A stretch of DNA of 21,546 nucleotides, taken from the IMG/VR virus record IMGVR_UViG_3300038305_000112, positions 1-21,546 of that record. One strand, given 5' to 3'. The notes under the pieces are model-generated. The model was not told the origin of the DNA. It saw only the letters and a list, made by a program, of their open reading frames with translations, and searched no databases. A program made the position numbers and the translations under genes. Positions 13,340 to 21,546 of this stretch are shown piece after piece. Position 1 is the stretch's first letter. Each line of letters starts with the position of its first letter. Origin of the DNA: a virus.

Positions 13340-13490
13340 GGAATTAAAGGAAGAAGTAATAAGGGAGTACGATGTTGTTCTGTTGTGTGAAGTGTTAGAC
13401 ATAACCCCTGAAGATATTTTGGAAGCTTTTGAAGATCGTTTAATCATTAATAGAGATAAATTCACAGAGGATACTGAAGATGAGACTTAA
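13323..13490 (+). CDS. Small acidic phage protein, 55 residues
   Basis: ATG at 13323 opens a 55-codon frame that overlaps endonuclease I by 17 bp and the next gene by 11 bp. The sequence starts MSLTLEELKEEVIREYDV, has a core LLCEVLDITPEDILEAFEDR and ends in an acidic tail. The LDITPEDILEAFEDR core resembles small proteins found near replication genes of other marine podoviruses, though I cannot name a family. Function unknown; overlap on both sides supports it as a real gene. Confidence 0.6.
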   Translation: MSLTLEELKEEVIREYDVVLLCEVLDITPEDILEAFEDRLIINRDKFTEDTEDET

Positions 13491-13872
13491 TGACGCAACT
13501 CCTGCTGATTGGGATAGGGTAGCTAAGGAACATCCTGCTATAGACCCTAATGATAGTGTAACATTAAAGCCTTATACGGACATGGCGATGGAAGAGGCTC
13601 ACAAGATGATATTAAAGGAAAGTTGTACTCAAGACCTTGATTGGGGAGAGGATGTGATCAACAGACCTATACACTACAACACAGGAAACATTGAGTGTAT
13701 AGAAGCCATTGAAGAGTCCATGTCCTCAGCAGGTTTTAAGGGCTATCTCAAGGGCAACTGTATGAAGTACCTTTGGCGTTATGACTACAAGGGTAAGAGG
13801 GGAGAGGACTTACGGAAAGCACAGTGGTATTTAAACAAGCTTACAGAGAAAATAGAAGAGGAGAACACTTAA
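13480..13872 (+). CDS. DUF3310 protein, T7 gp1.7-like
   Basis: A 130-residue protein. The C-terminal half is a clear DUF3310 domain: DVINRPIHYNTGNIECIEAI, then GYLKGNCMKYLWRYDYKGK and GEDLRKAQWYLNKL. The same domain is in T7 gp1.7, reported as a nucleotide kinase, so a role in nucleotide supply would match its neighbour, the ribonucleotide reductase. The first 50 residues are a separate, less conserved extension. ATG at 13480 has GAGG 9 nt upstream; the stop overlaps the reductase start by one base (TAATG). Confidence 0.85.
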   Translation: MRLNDATPADWDRVAKEHPAIDPNDSVTLKPYTDMAMEEAHKMILKESCTQDLDWGEDVINRPIHYNTGNIECIEAIEESMSSAGFKGYLKGNCMKYLWRYDYKGKRGEDLRKAQWYLNKLTEKIEEENT

Positions 13873-15746
13873 TGGATCAGTATCAGCAGTTTATACATAA
13901 GTCTCGCTACGCACGTTGGATGCCTGAAGAGAAACGTAGAGAGACTTGGGAGGAGACAGTACAGCGTTATGTGGACTTCTGGGTCAACCGTGGACAGCTT
14001 GACAAGAAGACAGCCAAACGACTGTACAACGGAATACACAGCTTAAAAGTAATGCCCTCAATGCGATGTATGATGACAGCAGGGGAAGCCTTAGACAAAG
14101 ACAATGTAGCAGGATTTAACTGTAGCTACTTACACATAGACTCACCTCGTAGCTTTGATGAGTTGATGTATGTTTTGATGTGTGGTACTGGTGTAGGCTT
14201 TAGTGTTGAGCGTAACTTCATCAACAAGCTACCTGTAATTGCTGAGTCCTTCCATAAAACTGACAGTATGATTGTTGTTTCCGACAGTAAGATTGGTTGG
14301 GCATCTGCATTCCGTGAGTTGCTAGCTATGTTGTACGCAGGTAAAGTACCTCAGTGGGATGTAAGTAAAGTAAGACCTGCGGGAGCAAGGCTTAAGACAT
14401 TCGGTGGTAGAGCAAGCGGCCCTGAGCCTTTGGTAGATTTGTTTAACTTCTGTATAGAGGTGTTCACCAAGGCCACAGGACGCAAGCTGACATCCATTGA
14501 GTGTCACGACATCTGCTGTAAGATAGCTGACATTGTAGTGGTGGGTGGTGTACGTAGGTCTGCTTTGATTAGCCTGTCCAACCTATCCGATCCTCGCATG
14601 GCTAAGGCTAAGATGGGTGATTGGTGGCGCAGTGAAGGACACCGTAGACTAGCTAACAACAGCGTAGCGTACACAGAGAAGCCTGACTTTGAGTCCTTCC
14701 TGTCTGAGATGCAGAATATGTACGAGTCTAAGGCAGGTGAGCGTGGTATCTTTAGTAGAGTTGCGGCACAGAAGATAGCCGCTAGGAATGGACGTAGAGA
14801 CGCAGAGCAGGACTTCGGGACTAACCCTTGCAGTGAGATCATATTACGCAGTAATCAGTTCTGTAATCTGTCTGAGGTGGTTGTACGTGCTAACGATACC
14901 AAAGCTACCCTCAAGGAAAAAGTAGAACTGGCGGCTATTATAGGGACACTACAGGCTACTCTGACTGACTTCAGGTATCTACGTAAGTTGTGGCAGAGAA
15001 ACACAGAGGAAGAGGCGTTGCTTGGTTTAAGCTTGACAGGCATTATGGATCATAAGGTCTTAAGTAATGACACAGCGTCAGCAAAGTGGTTGGAGGATTT
15101 AAAAGATGTGGCAATCAAAACTAATAAAGCTTGGGCAAACAAGTTGGGAATCAACCAGTCAGTGGCTATTACGTGCGTTAAGCCTAGTGGTACTGTGTCT
15201 CAGTTGGTCGATAGCGCTAGTGGCATTCACCCTAGGTTTTCTAAGCATTACATTAGAAGAGTTCGTTCAGACGCGAAAGACCCGCTTGCACAGTTCATGT
15301 CAGCAGGAGGATTCCCTGTAGAGCAAGACATTATGTCCCCTGCATCCTTAGTCTATAGCTTTCCTGTAAAGTCCCCAGAGACTAGTGTTACAGTCAAACA
15401 GGTGGGTGCAATGGAACAGCTTAAGTTATGGAAGGCTTACCAGAACCACTGGTGTGAACATAAGCCAAGCATCACTGTTTATTATACAGACGATGAGTTC
15501 TTGGAGGTTGCTCAGTGGATTTGGAATAACTTTGACTTGTGTAGTGGGATTAGTTTGTTGCCAGTTAGTGATCATGTGTATCAGCAAGCTCCTTATGAAG
15601 ACATCAGCGAGGAGAAGTATCAGGAGTTAGTACAGCAGATGCCTGTGGGTGTTAATTGGAATGACCTTGAACATTTTGAACAAGAGGATAATACTACAGG
15701 TTCTCAAGAGTTAGCGTGTACTGGAGGAGCGTGTGAGATAGTGTAG
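13872..15746 (+). CDS. nrdJ: Class II (adenosylcobalamin-dependent) ribonucleotide reductase
   Basis: This enzyme makes deoxyribonucleotides from ribonucleotides using coenzyme B12, without oxygen. It resembles the monomeric Lactobacillus leichmannii type. All five key cysteines have counterparts: C84 in FNCSY and C331 in FCNL (redox pair), C320 in NPCSE with E322 (thiyl radical site and catalytic Glu; the 11-residue spacing to C331 matches C408/C419), and C616/C621 in the tail CTGGACEIV that passes electrons from thioredoxin. CVKPSGTVSQLVDSASGIHP is also typical. Length is 624 against about 739 for the reference. ATG at 13872 has GAGGAG 8 nt upstream; an in-frame ATG at 13824 lies inside the previous gene. 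It is the last gene of the rightward block. The host must supply B12. Confidence 0.93.
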   Translation: MDQYQQFIHKSRYARWMPEEKRRETWEETVQRYVDFWVNRGQLDKKTAKRLYNGIHSLKVMPSMRCMMTAGEALDKDNVAGFNCSYLHIDSPRSFDELMYVLMCGTGVGFSVERNFINKLPVIAESFHKTDSMIVVSDSKIGWASAFRELLAMLYAGKVPQWDVSKVRPAGARLKTFGGRASGPEPLVDLFNFCIEVFTKATGRKLTSIECHDICCKIADIVVVGGVRRSALISLSNLSDPRMAKAKMGDWWRSEGHRRLANNSVAYTEKPDFESFLSEMQNMYESKAGERGIFSRVAAQKIAARNGRRDAEQDFGTNPCSEIILRSNQFCNLSEVVVRANDTKATLKEKVELAAIIGTLQATLTDFRYLRKLWQRNTEEEALLGLSLTGIMDHKVLSNDTASAKWLEDLKDVAIKTNKAWANKLGINQSVAITCVKPSGTVSQLVDSASGIHPRFSKHYIRRVRSDAKDPLAQFMSAGGFPVEQDIMSPASLVYSFPVKSPETSVTVKQVGAMEQLKLWKAYQNHWCEHKPSITVYYTDDEFLEVAQWIWNNFDLCSGISLLPVSDHVYQQAPYEDISEEKYQELVQQMPVGVNWNDLEHFEQEDNTTGSQELACTGGACEIV

Positions 15747-15768
15747 AGTTATAACAAGTTATAAAACT

Positions 15769-15804
15769 AAAGCCCTTTAGGTTTCCCTAGAGGGCTTTTT
15801 TATT
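15769..15804. terminator. Strong terminator between convergent operons
   Basis: A 13-bp stem with one wobble (15769-15781 with 15786-15798, loop TTTC) is followed by TTTTTTATTTAT on the plus strand, a classical intrinsic terminator for the block ending with the reductase. On the minus strand the same hairpin is followed by AGTTTTAT, so it probably also stops late transcription arriving from the right. Only 57 bp separate the two converging genes. Confidence 0.92.
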
Positions 15805-17798
15805 TATATTGTTTTACCAAATAAACCTAACTGGCCTGATTTATTAGGACGAGGAGGCTGTCCTGTCTTACTTGTTCTTGATGGTAATTGCTCTTTTTGT
15901 TGTCTTTTTTCTTCTCTAAGACCTATAGCTTTTTCTATGGCGTTTGTAGTATTAGTAACAGTAGTAAGAAAAGTAGTAACATTCATAAGAGTTTCGTTTG
16001 GTGTTCTTCCTTTTAAGTTTTTAATACCAGAAGCCCATCTAGGGTCTATCAAAACACGTATCATACCATTATCAGATTTTAACATACCTCTTAGTTTAAT
16101 AGCGGCCGCCCCTACTTGTCCTAATCCACCAGTTCCTTGCATAGCAATATCATCGCTTGTTTGAGCTATTTTTTTAGCTATGCTAGCATCTCCAAAAATG
16201 TGTTGCATGACTAACGATAAATCAGCTACTGTATTCGCGGCATCAGGTGAAGAAGGTTTTAACATGGCAATAAGCTCTTCTCTTTTTTTCTTGTCCTTAA
16301 GAACAGTATCATAAAACTTTTTAGGGTAGTCTCCAACAGAAACAGTATCATCTACAGCGTTTTGCAACATACTAACCACTTTAGCGCGTTGGCCTTGTAT
16401 CTTCATATCAGCATAGCCAGAAACTTTATTTTTTAATACTTGAGATAAAGCCTTACGTTGATTTTGTATGATAGCTCTTTGTTTTTTTCCTGCGGTAGTA
16501 GATATATCAGAACCTTTATCTAAGACCTGATCTAAATTATCTACTAACATATCTAAAAACCCAACATTATTAAAAGAAATGTCTCCTTCAATACCTAAGT
16601 CTCTTTTTAATTTGTTTATAGACTCTAAAGAAAGAACTTGTTCATTTGTTCTTTTAGTTGGCTTTGTCTTTAAAGCTGTTTTATATTTAACAAACTGGCT
16701 TTGTAGTAAAGGACTAGCCTTAAGAATTTTATTTAACTCTTCAGTATCCAAAGTTTTTCTGTAGACTTCTTGTCTAGTTTTTTTCCAACGTGCCTCATCT
16801 AATTTACTTAAAAAAGGTGGAGGAGCGATACCGTTGCCGTCACTTGTAGGAGTAAACTTAGCCCCTGCATACTGTAAATCTTGATCTCCCACGCGTTGTA
16901 ATTTTAATATGTTTTCAGTTAAATCGTCATTTCTTTGCGATATAAAAGCAGCAAGTTCGCCTCTAGTCGCTTCATTTATGTTTAATTGTCTTTGTCCATG
17001 TATTAAAAGAAGATCATTAGTGGCTTCTGAGGGAGTTACAGTTATTCCTAATCTTTGAGCCGCCTCTAAAACTTGTTTAGTTTCTTCTTTTGTTAAAGAC
17101 TCTACAACATTAGGAGAATCTACCGTTAGTTTTTGTAATTTAGCTTTCTCTAAAAATCTTTTACTAGCTATTCCACCATCAAGAATTCCTTGCAGAGGTA
17201 CTCCTAAAGCGACACCTAACATAATATTAGAGGCTCTTTGTGTAGAACCGCCTTCAGTGAATTCCATTCCTCCACTTATTCCCCCAAGTTTACCGCTTTG
17301 TACTAATCTTCCCATAAGTGATGGTGCGCTTTTTGTCGGAGATACGGCTAAAGAAGGAAACACCTGACCTAGTAGGAGAGATAATGATGAAGGTTTTTCA
17401 CCAGTTAATTCTTCCCTATATTGAGAATATAAATCTTGTCTTGCTATTTCAGGTTCTGTTATATGTTGACTTATAAACTTTTCTCTATCTTCCATAGTGA
17501 AAAAGTCTTCACCTAACAACCAATTAAGCCCTACAGGAGGCAATGTAGCCACTTCTGAAGCCAACTGTGCAACACCCACTACACCAGTATTCATCCCTGA
17601 AACAAAATCCATAGATGTGGCAGAAATAGGTTTTAGCAGATTTTCAACAGGGTCTGAAACAAGACCAACAACTTTTTGAATAGGTGATCTAGGGTCTCCT
17701 GTTAGTTCGTCTCGTTTTATCGCAGAAGAAAGTTGTTCAGGTTCTTCATTACCAATTTTAGTAAACAGTAAATTGCGTTCTTCTTGTGTAAGAGCCAT
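15804..17798 (-). CDS. Large probable internal virion or DNA-ejection protein
   Basis: A 664-residue protein, last gene of the late block before the terminator. No enzyme motif is recognised. The N-terminal third holds Gly- and Ala-rich, moderately hydrophobic segments (SATSMDFVSGMNTGVVGVAQ, and later NIMLGVALGVPLQGILDGG); the rest is mainly charged helices, ending in a basic, Pro- and Gly-rich tail. Large size, helical and amphipathic character and position at the end of a run of late genes fit an ejection protein of the T7 gp14-16 or P22 gp7/16/20 kind, but this is inference from context. It begins with ATG at 17798, overlapping the upstream stop by one base (TAATG). Confidence 0.5.
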   Translation of the reverse strand: MALTQEERNLLFTKIGNEEPEQLSSAIKRDELTGDPRSPIQKVVGLVSDPVENLLKPISATSMDFVSGMNTGVVGVAQLASEVATLPPVGLNWLLGEDFFTMEDREKFISQHITEPEIARQDLYSQYREELTGEKPSSLSLLLGQVFPSLAVSPTKSAPSLMGRLVQSGKLGGISGGMEFTEGGSTQRASNIMLGVALGVPLQGILDGGIASKRFLEKAKLQKLTVDSPNVVESLTKEETKQVLEAAQRLGITVTPSEATNDLLLIHGQRQLNINEATRGELAAFISQRNDDLTENILKLQRVGDQDLQYAGAKFTPTSDGNGIAPPPFLSKLDEARWKKTRQEVYRKTLDTEELNKILKASPLLQSQFVKYKTALKTKPTKRTNEQVLSLESINKLKRDLGIEGDISFNNVGFLDMLVDNLDQVLDKGSDISTTAGKKQRAIIQNQRKALSQVLKNKVSGYADMKIQGQRAKVVSMLQNAVDDTVSVGDYPKKFYDTVLKDKKKREELIAMLKPSSPDAANTVADLSLVMQHIFGDASIAKKIAQTSDDIAMQGTGGLGQVGAAAIKLRGMLKSDNGMIRVLIDPRWASGIKNLKGRTPNETLMNVTTFLTTVTNTTNAIEKAIGLREEKRQQKEQLPSRTSKTGQPPRPNKSGQLGLFGKTI

Positions 17799-19195
17799 TA
17801 TTTTGCCACCGTGTAATCACCGTTGTTAAGCCTAATAGTTATTAATTTACCAATATTTTTTCTAGCTTCTAAATTAACTAAAGCTTTTTGTTCCTTAGTG
17901 GGTTTCCAATTAGGATTATTAGATGTTTTTTTCATTTCCTCAAGCCGATCTTTAACTATTTCTTGTTTAATCTGTTCAACTGTCATCCCTTTACCTTTTT
18001 TAGTAAGAAACACTGGCCCTTTGCCTTTATTAGGTAAGTAAAGCTGACTAAATAAATTAAAGTTTTCTTTAACAGTTTCAAAATTAGATACAACTGTTTC
18101 CGTTTTATCTAAAGGGTCTACATCTATTGTAAAACCGCTAGTTCTTGGAAAATCTTCAGTGTATTTTCTCCAAGCACTGTCAAAGCCAGTTAAAGATTGT
18201 GTTTCCTCTAGCCACGCTCTTTGAGCTTCTGATCTGTTTAAATCAGACTCTAAACTAGCCTCTAAAAAGTTTACAAGTGCTTGAGCTTGGTTTGATGTTT
18301 GGCTAGGATTAGCGGTGTTTTTTGTTATTTCAGTGTTTTCTAAATTAGAAATAGCTCCTTTTTGAGCTTCTAATAATAATGCTTTAAGTCTTTTAGACAG
18401 CGAGTTGTAAGTCAATGTAGCATCTACTGTAGGGTCTAAAGTTCCTACATCAAGCCCTGCTTTACTGCCTATACTGTATAAAGTTTGGTTTATAGTTGCC
18501 AGTGGAACAGACCCTGTTCCAAAGTCTACTTCATTTGACAGTTCTTTCATTTGAGTTACAATAGGAGCATACTGTGAATAACGATCCACTGCTTTTTTTC
18601 CTGTATCTGCTATGCGTTTCACATCTGCTTCGTATAGCGATTTTTTTGTAAATAAATCAAATTCTTCTTTTGGACTAAGAATTACTTTTTTAGGAGGTTG
18701 TTCAGGTTGTGCTAGATTAGTCAATATTTTAATACCTCCTTCTAAGGCAATAGTACTTCCTGAGCCTTGTTCAGCAATAATAGCCTCTGCTACTTTAGCA
18801 TAACCTAGTTTACGTACCTGTTCTGCAATACCTTGCCTTCTTTCATAAGAAGAATCTAATTTTGCTTCTGATGCATCCCTTTGTCTCTTCTGTTGAGCAA
18901 AGGCCGCCACTAACTTAGGTGTTTGAGCAGGATTAATTGAATTGACAAGCTGAAGTATCTTAGGTTGGTCGTTTGGATCGTTTATGTCCAAGTTTGCCAT
19001 CATAGCCTGTGCTTTCTCAGCAGTAGTTCTAGTGTCTGAGCCTGTCATTGCGCCTATGCCTCTGCGTAAACCTGTTGCAAACTTTTGTCCTTGTTGCAAC
19101 ATACGCTGTTCATAGGTGGACGGAATAGCCGCTTGTGCCTGTGGTTGTAATAGCTGAGAAGTCAGCATACCTTGTAAATCTGTTGGGTTAGCCAT
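17798..19195 (-). CDS. Helical virion-associated protein, unknown function
   Basis: A 465-residue protein, Ala- and Gln-rich and mainly helical. The N-terminus (LTSQLLQPQAQAAIPSTYEQ, then LRRGIGAMTGSD) and segments such as AKVAEAIIAEQG and KRLKALLLEAQKGAISNLE suggest amphipathic helices; a basic segment KGKGPVFLTKKGKGM lies near the C-terminus. No family is recognised. Size and place between two other large late proteins suggest a structural or DNA-ejection component. Start ATG 19195 has GGAGG 9 nt upstream, inside the end of the preceding gene. Confidence 0.5.
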   Translation of the reverse strand: MANPTDLQGMLTSQLLQPQAQAAIPSTYEQRMLQQGQKFATGLRRGIGAMTGSDTRTTAEKAQAMMANLDINDPNDQPKILQLVNSINPAQTPKLVAAFAQQKRQRDASEAKLDSSYERRQGIAEQVRKLGYAKVAEAIIAEQGSGSTIALEGGIKILTNLAQPEQPPKKVILSPKEEFDLFTKKSLYEADVKRIADTGKKAVDRYSQYAPIVTQMKELSNEVDFGTGSVPLATINQTLYSIGSKAGLDVGTLDPTVDATLTYNSLSKRLKALLLEAQKGAISNLENTEITKNTANPSQTSNQAQALVNFLEASLESDLNRSEAQRAWLEETQSLTGFDSAWRKYTEDFPRTSGFTIDVDPLDKTETVVSNFETVKENFNLFSQLYLPNKGKGPVFLTKKGKGMTVEQIKQEIVKDRLEEMKKTSNNPNWKPTKEQKALVNLEARKNIGKLITIRLNNGDYTVAK

Positions 19196-19197
19196 CT

Positions 19198-21546
19198 CTA
19201 CTCTCCTCCGTCATAATCATAATAATCATCATACTCGTCCATTTCATCCTCTAAATCAGAATAAACAGGATTACCTATCCAATCAGGAAGCCAATCATAT
19301 TCTCCACCACTACCTCCAAAAAATTTTTCTAATAAACCACCACCAAAGCTTCCAGTTGTTGGGTTTTGTGCGCCTAACACACTTTGTAACGTAGAAGCTA
19401 ACTGCTGTTGTCTCAGTTCATTAGCTAACTGGCTTCCCTGCATTAAGGACTCAATACCTGCCGTACCAAGCTGTGCCTGTAGGTCAGCACCTTGTAGCCT
19501 TCCTAAGCTTGAGAACTGTGCAGGTACTTGGCTTTGTCTTAGCATCTCAAGGGCTTGCTGTTGTGGCGTATAACCTGCCTGTAGCATTCCTGAGCCTAAG
19601 CCTAGTCTTCCTTGCTGTAGTGCTTGTTGTATCTGTGCGCTAGACATATCAGAACGCTGTAGATTTAATAGGTCTTCTAGTTGCTGTCTACCCATTGTGT
19701 TACTTGCTTGTGTCCCTGTAAGACCTAAGTTAGCTAAGGTAGTACCTCGTCCAATACCTGCGGTCTCAAGATCAGAAGCCATACCTGCAAGATTACCTGC
19801 TGTTGTACCTGCGGTAGTAGCACGAGACAGTCCTTCACTTTGCAACTGTGATTCAATCTGCTCTGCACTTAAACCTAAGGTAGACAACTGTGTTGCCCTT
19901 GCTTGTGAGGCTGAGTCAAGATCAGACATAATTCCTGCCATCTGTCCTGCCGCTTGCGTTGTTTGCAAGCCTCTGGACAATCCTTCACTTTCTAGCTGAG
20001 ACTGTATCTGATCAGCACTTAGACCTAGCTGAGATAATTGTGTTGCTCGTGACTGTGCCGCAGATTCTATATCTGAGGAAGTACCTGCGAGTCCTGTAGT
20101 AAGTCCTGTTAATGCTTGTGCTGTACTAATTCCTTGCTGTTGCTCTGTCAAAGCTTGCTGTCTAGCTGACAGACCTGCACGAGCCATTGCTTCCTGACGA
20201 GCAGTTTCCATAGCTAAGAGTTCTGGGGAAGCTCCACCATAAGCGGCAGATGAAACACCAGTACGTCCTTGAGCCAACATACGCTCCTCTAAAGCTAAAC
20301 GCTGACGTTCTTCTTCAGGAGTCTGTGTTGCTCTAATAGACTGATAGATGTCAGCTTGTCTCTCCTCTGGTGACATAAGCAAGCCTTGTCCCGCCTGACC
20401 TGCTAGTCCTGCGTACTGTGAACGTAAAGCCTCTATGTCTGTAGGAGCAGACACATCGCCTAAACCTGCACTACCTAAACCATAAGCTTGAGTGGCTAAG
20501 TCTGTAGGTAAAGTGCTTGCAGAGTCTTGTAATCTACTTCCTGCTTGTGAGGTAAGTAAACCCTGTAAGTCTCTAAAACCTTCCTGTCCTTGACCATACT
20601 GACCTAAACCTTGACTACCTAGTTGTAGTGCTTGGTCTCCTAATCCACCAATAGCTTCATTAGGTTGCTGACCTAAGTAACTACCAACTTGTCCTGCAAA
20701 TTGACCACGTAGTTGATTAAGGTCATAAGGCTGTCCTGCCCTTCCAAACTGTTCCTGTGCGCCTGAGATACCTGCTTGAGTTAAACCTTCCAAACCAGTA
20801 GGTTGACCGTACTGTCCTAGTGATTGACCAAACAGACCACCCATTGCTCCACGCTGTGCGGCTAAAGAAGGATCATAGTCACCTACCTGTCCAAAGAACT
20901 GACCTGCCTGTCCCAGTGCTTGCTCTTGCATTGCTCGTTGAGCAGGGCTTAGGTTTACGTTATAACCGCCTCTAGGATCAGTCTCTACTTGAGCAAGATT
21001 ACTTGTAACCGTGTAGGGTTTAAACTTAGAACCTTCAGCCGCACGTTGGCCTACTTGTTCAGCTAAATTAAAACCTGCTTGTCCTGAACCATAAGCGGCA
21101 TCTATTCCTTCTCTGCCTCCATAATACTGACCAAAGCTTCCTAAAATGTCTTGTAAAGAACCTCCAGTAAATAAACTTCCTAAACCCAACAATCCCATTC
21201 CTGTGTCTAAGCCACCAGTGCTAGGGGACATTCCTGAGTAGTCTAATCCTCCTCCTCCTTGGCCTGTAGGTGTTTGACCATAAGTATTAGCACCACCAGA
21301 GGTATCAAAGTACCCACCTGTGTTGTTACCGTTAGTTAGTACAGGGTCGTTAGCTATGCCTGTTGGCGGTTCTGAAGGAATATAGTCGTTATAGTCGTAC
21401 CTTAATTCCTGTAGTGGTGTCTCATCATACCTCAGTTCTGGTACGTCCTGTCCTGTAAAACCAAAGTTATTACCACCACCGCCTTGTGATGGCACTCTAG
21501 ATACTAAACCGCTAGGTGTAGGAATCCTACCATTATCCTGAAAAGC
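19198..21546 (-). CDS. Large Gln/Gly-rich structural protein with 50-residue repeats, 5'-partial
   Basis: The frame is open to the right edge of the window: 17 more codons (AFQDNGRIPTPSGLVSR) precede the first internal start, a GTG at 21495, so the true start is most likely just outside. At least 782 residues are present. The N-terminal part is Gly-, Gln- and Tyr-rich and low complexity (many LGQYGQ-type units). A central helical part has EERMLAQGRTGVSSAAYGG and PELLAMETARQEAMARAGL, a pattern seen in marine phage virion proteins. Tandem 50-residue repeats follow, and an acidic, Tyr- and Asp-rich tail (EDEMDEYDDYYDYDGGE) ends it. A virion role, possibly internal or tail-associated, is inferred; no enzyme motif is seen. 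Confidence 0.6.
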   Translation of the reverse strand, partial: AFQDNGRIPTPSGLVSRVPSQGGGGNNFGFTGQDVPELRYDETPLQELRYDYNDYIPSEPPTGIANDPVLTNGNNTGGYFDTSGGANTYGQTPTGQGGGGLDYSGMSPSTGGLDTGMGLLGLGSLFTGGSLQDILGSFGQYYGGREGIDAAYGSGQAGFNLAEQVGQRAAEGSKFKPYTVTSNLAQVETDPRGGYNVNLSPAQRAMQEQALGQAGQFFGQVGDYDPSLAAQRGAMGGLFGQSLGQYGQPTGLEGLTQAGISGAQEQFGRAGQPYDLNQLRGQFAGQVGSYLGQQPNEAIGGLGDQALQLGSQGLGQYGQGQEGFRDLQGLLTSQAGSRLQDSASTLPTDLATQAYGLGSAGLGDVSAPTDIEALRSQYAGLAGQAGQGLLMSPEERQADIYQSIRATQTPEEERQRLALEERMLAQGRTGVSSAAYGGASPELLAMETARQEAMARAGLSARQQALTEQQQGISTAQALTGLTTGLAGTSSDIESAAQSRATQLSQLGLSADQIQSQLESEGLSRGLQTTQAAGQMAGIMSDLDSASQARATQLSTLGLSAEQIESQLQSEGLSRATTAGTTAGNLAGMASDLETAGIGRGTTLANLGLTGTQASNTMGRQQLEDLLNLQRSDMSSAQIQQALQQGRLGLGSGMLQAGYTPQQQALEMLRQSQVPAQFSSLGRLQGADLQAQLGTAGIESLMQGSQLANELRQQQLASTLQSVLGAQNPTTGSFGGGLLEKFFGGSGGEYDWLPDWIGNPVYSDLEDEMDEYDDYYDYDGGE
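19690..20079 (-). repeat. Tandem 150-bp coding repeats (2.6 copies)
   Basis: Within the preceding protein, unit 1 (20079-19930) starts SSDIESAAQSRATQLSQLGL, unit 2 (19929-19780) starts MSDLDSASQARATQLSTLGL and unit 3 (19779 to about 19690) starts ASDLETAGIGRGTTLANLGL and then decays. The period is exactly 50 residues. The first two units share most residues, including the QLGLSADQIQSQLESEGLSR type core; the DNA is also similar but with synonymous changes, so the duplication is not recent. Each unit looks like a pair of amphipathic helices. Confidence 0.85.

Noticed and set aside
14322-15630. Several frames on both strands within the reductase gene
   Set aside because: The reductase has all conserved cysteines across this stretch; the other frames are shadows.
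19697-19999. Plus-strand frame opposite the 50-residue repeats
   Set aside because: Produced by the repetitive composition of the minus-strand gene; no ribosome binding site.
1-21546. CRISPR array, insertion sequence, integrase or attachment site
   Set aside because: No regularly spaced short repeats with unique spacers, no transposase or integrase motifs, no tRNA-like attachment core found.

Overview
The window reads as part of a lytic, marine-type tailed phage (podovirus-like) with a T7-like replication module. The evidence is a T7-style gene set (ssDNA-binding protein, zinc-Toprim-helicase primase, family A DNA polymerase, PD-(D/E)XK exonuclease, endonuclease I, DUF3310/gp1.7-like protein) and a B12-dependent class II ribonucleotide reductase, with packaging and virion genes on the other strand. 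I see no integrase, repressor, tRNA, CRISPR array or insertion sequence. No single-subunit RNA polymerase is present in the window. The host cannot be named from sequence alone; sigma70-like promoters and consensus DnaA boxes suggest a bacterium with E. coli-like machinery, probably a proteobacterium.

Layout. Positions 1-4029, minus strand: portal (running off the left edge), large terminase, an HExxH protein, an M15-type peptidase (probable endolysin) and a probable small terminase. Positions 4030-5161: a 1.1 kb gene-free control region with a near-consensus leftward promoter, CTTAAG repeats, a C-rich tract, a cluster of consensus DnaA boxes, a near-consensus rightward promoter and a roughly 315-nt potentially structured leader. 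Positions 5162-7404, plus strand: tightly coupled small early genes. Positions 7586-15746, plus strand: replication, recombination and nucleotide metabolism genes, ending with the reductase. Position 15769 onward: a strong hairpin terminator between converging gene blocks. Positions 15804-21546, minus strand: three large probable virion or DNA-ejection proteins, the most upstream running off the right edge and holding a 50-residue tandem repeat.

The minus-strand genes at both ends are best explained as one late block on a circular or circularly permuted map: leftward from the control region through terminase and portal, around the part not shown, back to the ejection-type proteins, and stopping at the 15.77 kb terminator. 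The early and replication block runs from the same control region in the other direction. Genes overlap by a few bases throughout, and three starts (both terminase subunits and a GIY-YIG-like nuclease) look like TTG codons with good ribosome binding sites.

The most interesting region is 4030-5161: an origin-like array of DnaA boxes in a phage that also carries its own T7-type replisome, lying between two divergent promoters with matching hexamers, with a leader RNA that can form two mutually exclusive helices.
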